The notes below the pieces were generated by a model. The model saw only the letters and a program-made list of their open reading frames with translations, was not told the origin of the DNA and searched no databases. Position numbers and translations under genes: made by a program. From Bacteroidota bacterium (GTDB lineage: Bacteria > Bacteroidota > Bacteroidia > Chitinophagales > Chitinophagaceae): a stretch of 9,980 nt of DNA. The stretch covers positions 1-9,980 of the forward strand of contig JAEZRB010000029.1 of the NCBI GenBank assembly GCA_023412975.1, given 5' to 3'. This document shows positions 6,639 to 9,980 of the stretch, one piece after another; within the stretch, counting starts at the first letter, position 1; every line of letters begins with the position of its first letter.

Positions 6639-7109
6639 ATGAAAACCGCAACCGTTCATGAGATAAAACAGGAACTAGCATCCCTAAAACCCGCGGCTGT
6701 TACGGAGCTTTGTCTCCGCCTGGCCAGATTCAAGAAGGAGAATAAGGAACTGCTTACCTACCTGCTTTTTGAAGCACACGATGAAGAGGCTTTTGTGAAT
6801 AGTGTAAAGGCCGAAATTGATGAATTGTTTGCTTCCATCAACCAGTCGCACCTCTATTTTGCAAAGAAAACACTACGGAAGATCATCCGGGTGATCAATA
6901 AGTATTGCCGTTATAGTAATGTCAAACAAACCGAGGTGGAACTGCGACTTTATTTTTGCAGCAGCCTTTATAAGTCCGGTATTTCACTTTTTAATACCGC
7001 GATCAATAATATTTACCAGGGTCAGCTAAAGAAAATAAATGCGGTGCTGGAAACCCTGCATGAGGATCTGCAATATGATTACTATAAGGAACTGGAGTCG
7101 TTAAAATAG
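6639..7109 (+). CDS. Uncharacterised helical 156-aa protein
   Basis: I do not recognise this protein as a named family. It is soluble-looking (no signal peptide or membrane segment), rich in Leu, Lys and Glu, and predicted mostly alpha-helical. Visible blocks: a basic-acidic helix ARFKKENKELLTYLLFEA (29-46), an acidic stretch HDEEAF then VKAEIDELF (47-66), a basic helix KKTLRKIIRVINKY (76-89), and an acidic/aromatic end LHEDLQYDYYKELESLK. My impression is that similar proteins occur in other Bacteroidota, which only a search could confirm. It lies 23 bp upstream of hutI on the same strand and may share a transcript, but nothing in it points to histidine catabolism. Regular codon use and a complete frame favour a real gene. 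The ATG at 6639 is the only early start. Confidence 0.8.
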   Translation: MKTATVHEIKQELASLKPAAVTELCLRLARFKKENKELLTYLLFEAHDEEAFVNSVKAEIDELFASINQSHLYFAKKTLRKIIRVINKYCRYSNVKQTEVELRLYFCSSLYKSGISLFNTAINNIYQGQLKKINAVLETLHEDLQYDYYKELESLK

Positions 7110-7120
7110 TAAAATACACT

Positions 7121-7128
7121 TAACTTTC
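7121..7128 (+). promoter_or_regulatory. Possible -7 promoter box before hutI
   Basis: TAACTTTC has one mismatch to TAnnTTTG and ends 4 bp before the hutI ATG, within the 23-bp gap after the preceding gene. If used, hutI would have its own start and a nearly leaderless message. No -33 element is evident. Confidence 0.27.
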
Positions 7129-7132
7129 CCTC

Positions 7133-8374
7133 ATGGCCTCACATCTTATTACCAATATCAAATTGCTTGTCAATACCAGGGATCAGCAAAGACTTTTGCG
7201 TGGCGCTGAACTCGCAGATCTGCCCTGCATTGAAAATGCATTTTTGATCACAGAGGACGATGAGATTGCGGGTTTCGGAAAAATGAACACACTTGATACG
7301 CCAGCTTCAGGTTTTGCAAATGTTTACGATGCCAGCGGCCAAATGGTTTTACCTGCCTGGTGTGACTCTCATACACATCTCGTGTTTGCTTCGAGCCGGG
7401 AAAACGAGTTCATCGACAAGATCAGGGGGCTGAGCTATGCAGAAATTGCCGCCCGGGGTGGGGGTATTCTTAATTCTGCCAAAAAACTTAATGAGACAAC
7501 CGAGGACGAGTTATTCAGACTGGCCTGGGATCGTCTGGAGGAAATACAAAAGCTGGGCACCGGTGCAGTAGAGATAAAAAGTGGTTACGGGCTTTCCGTG
7601 GAGGGCGAGCTAAAAATGCTGCGTGTGATCAAAAGGCTGAAAGAAAGATCTAGTGTTTTGATCAAGGCAACTTTTTTAGGTGCGCATACCTATCCGACCG
7701 AGTACAAGGAAAACCATCAGCCATATATTGACAGCATCATCAGCGATATGATTCCAGTGATTGCCCGGGAAAAGCTGGCGGACTATATTGATGTATTTTG
7801 TGAAACCGGTTTTTTCTCACCCGCCGAAACAGAAACCATCTGCCGTGCGGGGATGGAGTATGGTCTAAAGCCAAAGCTGCATGTGAACCAGCTCAACAGT
7901 ATTGGGGGGCTTCAGTCGGGGATCGCGCTAAATGCATTGTCGCTCGACCACCTGGAGACCATGACGGACCAGGATATCAGGGAACTGGCCGGGTCTTCGT
8001 CTGTTGGCACATTGTTGCCGACAGCAGCTTTCTTTCTGCGTATGCCTTTTCAGCCCGCCAGGCAATTGATCGATGCAGGCGCTGCCATTGCGCTGGCAAC
8101 GGATTTCAACCCGGGATCATCACCTAGTGGAAATATGAATCTTGTTGTGGCCATGAGTTGTATCCAGATGCGGATGCTTCCGGAGGAGGCGATCAATGCC
8201 GCTACCTTCAATGGTGCATATGCCATGGAATTACAGGACCAGGCAGGTAGTATTACGATAGGAAAAAAGGCAAACCTGATCCTTACCAGGAAAATTCCCT
8301 CACTGGCTTACCTTCCTTATTCTTTTGGCAGCAACCTGGTGGACCGGGTCATGATTAAGGGTGAATGGGTGTAG
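7133..8374 (+). CDS. hutI: Imidazolonepropionase
   Basis: HutI hydrolyses 4-imidazolone-5-propionate to N-formimino-L-glutamate, the third step of histidine degradation, in the cytoplasm. The 413-residue length is normal. It is an amidohydrolase with a metal-binding barrel: SHTHLVF with His80 and His82, LGAH with His185, LHVN with His250, SLDHLE with His273 and TDFNPGSSPSGN with Asp324, matching the metal and catalytic set of known HutI enzymes. The family blocks RGLSYAEIAARGGGI (98-112) and EIKSGYGLS (147-155) are also present. One difference stands out: the usual HADEF is HVNQL here, so the acid known as Glu252 in the B. subtilis enzyme is Gln253. This variant is probably lineage-specific rather than inactivating (inference). 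No hutH, hutU or hutG lies in the window. The antiporter gene follows after 21 bp. The ATG at 7133 gives the expected N-terminal length. Confidence 0.96.
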   Translation: MASHLITNIKLLVNTRDQQRLLRGAELADLPCIENAFLITEDDEIAGFGKMNTLDTPASGFANVYDASGQMVLPAWCDSHTHLVFASSRENEFIDKIRGLSYAEIAARGGGILNSAKKLNETTEDELFRLAWDRLEEIQKLGTGAVEIKSGYGLSVEGELKMLRVIKRLKERSSVLIKATFLGAHTYPTEYKENHQPYIDSIISDMIPVIAREKLADYIDVFCETGFFSPAETETICRAGMEYGLKPKLHVNQLNSIGGLQSGIALNALSLDHLETMTDQDIRELAGSSSVGTLLPTAAFFLRMPFQPARQLIDAGAAIALATDFNPGSSPSGNMNLVVAMSCIQMRMLPEEAINAATFNGAYAMELQDQAGSITIGKKANLILTRKIPSLAYLPYSFGSNLVDRVMIKGEWV

Positions 8375-8383
8375 ATATTTTCT

Positions 8384-8391
8384 TAATTTCA
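8384..8391 (+). promoter_or_regulatory. Weak -7-like box before antiporter gene
   Basis: TAATTTCA has two mismatches to TAnnTTTG and ends 4 bp before the ATG at 8396. It is noted because its position matches that of the boxes before hutI, the 156-aa gene and the helicase; alone it would not be called. Confidence 0.15.
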
Positions 8392-8395
8392 CCCG

Positions 8396-9625
8396 ATGCA
8401 AATCATGAATACGGAGGAGATACTCATCGTCATTTGTACGCTGATTGTCCTGTCTTATTTATTCTCTATCGTTAGTCAGTATATCCGTATTCCCTCGGTG
8501 TTGCTGCTGTTGTTTGCAGGTATTGGTTTCAGGGCGCTGGCCGACTTCAATCAATTTGAAATTTCTTTTTCGGCTAAACTGATCGAATCACTCGGGGTGG
8601 TAGGTCTGATCATGATCGTGCTGGAGGCCGGGCTGGACCTTAAATTGGGCAGGGACAAAGTAAAGCTAATTCGCGACTCTTTTTTTTCGGCGTTGTTCAT
8701 TTTTGTCATTTCCACGGTGTTGCTAAGTATTATTCTCAACTACTGGTTGCAGGAGCCATTCAACAAGTGTATCGTTTATGCTATACCGTTATCTATCATG
8801 AGCAGTTCCATTGTGATCCCCAGTATCCACCCGCTGACTGCTCAGAAAAAGGAGTTCCTGGTTTATGAAGCTTCATTTTCAGATATCATCGGGATCATTG
8901 TGTTCAACTATTTCATCGCAGGTGATGTGCTGAAGTGGAAATCCATCGGGATGTTCGGTATTAATATTGGGTTGTCATTAGTCCTTTCTCTTTTACTTTC
9001 ATTCCTGCTATTGATCATCCTGGCAAAGACCCGTCTTAATATTAAATTTTTCCTGATATTTTCACTGTTGATCCTGATCTATGCGGGCGGTAAAATTTTC
9101 CACCTTCCATCTTTGCTGATCATCCTCGCCTTTGGTTTACTGATCAACAACTGGGAAAAATTGAAATGGAAGCGACTTCTAAATTATTTCCCCCATGAAC
9201 AGGTTGAAGCCTTGCGGCATTTGTTGCATTCCGTCACTGCCGAAACTTCCTTCCTGATACGTACGTTTTTCTTCCTGCTATTTGGATTCTCCATTTCCCT
9301 GAACTTCCTGTCCCAATCTGAAGTGGTAATGGTGGGCAGCCTGATCGTACTGGCTTTGTTTGTCATTCGTATTTTATACCTGCGGTTTTTTGTAAAAACC
9401 AACCTGTTCCCGGAATCGTTTTTCATTCCTCGTGGCCTTATCACCATTGTCTTATTTTATAAGATCCCCGAACACCTGAAGCTGAATTCCTTCGACGATG
9501 GCATCCTGTTTTATATTATTCTTACCACCAGCATTATCATGACGCTGGGAATGATTTTCTATAAGAAAAAACCCGACCAGGTGGTGGAGGAGGGGCAGTT
9601 TTCGGAGCGTTCGGATCTTTTGTAG
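8396..9625 (+). CDS. Cation:proton antiporter (Na+/H+ exchanger family)
   Basis: This 409-residue inner-membrane protein has about 12 hydrophobic segments (for example 7-27, 33-48, 63-80, 96-116, 125-143, 160-176, 185-210, 217-250, 285-303, 309-331, 368-389) and a short charged tail after 390. It fits the CPA monovalent cation/proton antiporter superfamily: the ion-site helix reads YEASFSDIIGI, with Glu158 and Asp163 placed as in the ES--ND motif of NhaP-type exchangers, and a late IPRGLI supplies Arg346, like the conserved Arg of CPA1. The Asn of ND is Ser162 here. There is no C-terminal TrkA-N/RCK domain, so it is a bare transporter module, probably for Na+ or K+ homeostasis (inference). 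It starts 21 bp after hutI and may be co-transcribed. ATG 8396 is used; ATG 8405 is equally possible and would drop three residues. Confidence 0.88.
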   Translation: MQIMNTEEILIVICTLIVLSYLFSIVSQYIRIPSVLLLLFAGIGFRALADFNQFEISFSAKLIESLGVVGLIMIVLEAGLDLKLGRDKVKLIRDSFFSALFIFVISTVLLSIILNYWLQEPFNKCIVYAIPLSIMSSSIVIPSIHPLTAQKKEFLVYEASFSDIIGIIVFNYFIAGDVLKWKSIGMFGINIGLSLVLSLLLSFLLLIILAKTRLNIKFFLIFSLLILIYAGGKIFHLPSLLIILAFGLLINNWEKLKWKRLLNYFPHEQVEALRHLLHSVTAETSFLIRTFFFLLFGFSISLNFLSQSEVVMVGSLIVLALFVIRILYLRFFVKTNLFPESFFIPRGLITIVLFYKIPEHLKLNSFDDGILFYIILTTSIIMTLGMIFYKKKPDQVVEEGQFSERSDLL

Positions 9626-9665
9626 TGAGTGGTGAGTAGTCAATAGTCAGTAGTCAGGAGTCGGG
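9624..9665. repeat. Degenerate AGTCAGT heptamer tandem array (6 units)
   Basis: Six consecutive in-phase 7-bp units: AGTGAGT, GGTGAGT, AGTCAAT, AGTCAGT, AGTCAGG and AGTCGGG. The first unit overlaps the antiporter's TAG stop codon. Unit length equals that of the array at 6587, but the sequence family differs. Confidence 0.85.
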
Positions 9666-9710
9666 AGCCCGCGAAGCGTCTGACACCCAGCCAGGCGCGG
9701 GTGCAGTTGT

Positions 9711-9731
9711 GAGACTGGGATTCCCAATTTC
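9711..9731. terminator. Possible terminator hairpin after antiporter gene
   Basis: GAGACTGGG (9711-9719) can pair with CCCAATTTC (9723-9731) around the triloop ATT, with one mismatch and one G-T. It is followed by mixed sequence rather than a clean T-run, so termination activity is uncertain. It is the best hairpin found downstream of the antiporter stop, about 86 bp on. Confidence 0.25.
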
Positions 9732-9768
9732 AAAGCATTATTGTTCGGGGAACTCTGGAGTACTATAA

Positions 9769-9878
9769 ACCACGGCGGGCACGGTGAGCACAGCGAAAGC
9801 CGTTTTCGTGATAAAATCTGCTACGTAGAACAGGACCTGATGCGAATACTTCCCTGTGTCCGCAGTGTGCGCTGTGGT
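9769..9878. repeat. 110-bp inverted repeat with 9-bp periodic arms
   Basis: The left arm is AC followed by three 9-bp units: CACGGCGGG, CACGGTGAG and CACAGCGAA (9771-9797). The right arm, read on the minus strand from 9878, is AC followed by CACAGCGCA, CACTGCGGA and CACAGGGAA (to 9850). The arms agree at 21 of 29 positions, and four more could form G-U pairs in RNA. The 52-bp centre (9798-9849) is unique sequence. The unit consensus is CACnGnGnn. It resembles the interspersed CACGGAGAA-type repeats seen in many environmental bacterial genomes (from memory, not searched). A spurious frame across it gives His-Gly-rich peptide, which is not a gene. Confidence 0.72.
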
Positions 9879-9980
9879 ATCCTGACACATCGATACATTT
9901 CAACTACGGCCAGCAAAAGTAAGAGTCTCCAGGAAAAATAAAGCAAAGCCCCTGTAAATGTAAAAGTCATAGATGCCGCG

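Larger units (their letters stand above)
9626..9980. other. Gene-free region at right edge
   Basis: These 355 bp hold no coding sequence I can support. They contain the AGTCAGT array, a GC-rich stretch (9663-9705), a weak hairpin (9711-9731) and the 110-bp inverted repeat. From 9880 to the edge nothing distinctive is seen except one exact TACTTTTG on the minus strand (9921-9914) that precedes no credible gene. The last ~40 bp could belong to a gene that begins or ends beyond the window. Confidence 0.6.

Noticed and set aside
5441..9878. CRISPR array
   Set aside because: Repeats are 6-9 bp, contiguous and without spacers, and no cas gene is present.
9741..9941. 66-codon open frame on the plus strand
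   Set aside because: It is created by the 9-bp-periodic inverted repeat (His-Gly-rich start), has no family-like content and no start signal.
9930..9980. Possible gene edge at the right end (short open frames on both strands)
   Set aside because: Fewer than 20-30 residues with no clear start or family signal; cannot be supported from this window.

Overview
The window looks like chromosomal DNA of a Bacteroidota bacterium, probably near Chitinophagaceae. This is an inference from moderate GC, the near absence of Shine-Dalgarno sites, TAnnTTTG-like -7 promoter boxes close to start codons, and the flavour of the proteins (a Bacteroidota-style HutI and a PEEIP-type P-ATPase). No phage, integrase, transposase, rRNA, tRNA or CRISPR array was seen.

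Layout. (1) 1-1621, minus: the N-terminal ~540 residues of a cation-transporting P-type ATPase that runs off the left edge. Its phosphorylation motif reads DKRGT instead of DKTGT. (2) 1716-3982, plus: a two-gene unit of an exported parallel beta-helix protein and an exported di-haem c-type cytochrome. This pairing recurs in other bacteria and has no known function. (3) 4096-6493, minus: a divergent GAPDH-family dehydrogenase followed by a DbpA-like RNA helicase. The 76-bp gap between them is almost filled by a degenerate GTTGAG hexamer array. A good rho-independent terminator for the helicase lies at 3984-4027. (4) 6639-9625, plus: an unrecognised 156-aa protein, imidazolonepropionase (HutI, histidine degradation) and a monovalent cation/proton antiporter, with gaps of 23 and 21 bp. 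(5) 9626-9980: 355 bp with no supportable gene, holding a heptamer array and a 110-bp inverted repeat whose arms are each three 9-bp units.

The genes read as a mix of housekeeping, metabolism and ion transport rather than one pathway. The clearest functional unit is the beta-helix/cytochrome pair in the cell envelope. The most unusual signals are non-coding: three in-phase degenerate 6-7 bp arrays packed against gene ends, a 9-bp-periodic inverted repeat, and -7-like boxes lying only 3-5 bp before several start codons, which would imply leaderless or nearly leaderless mRNAs. No complete, clearly novel defence or mobile system is visible.
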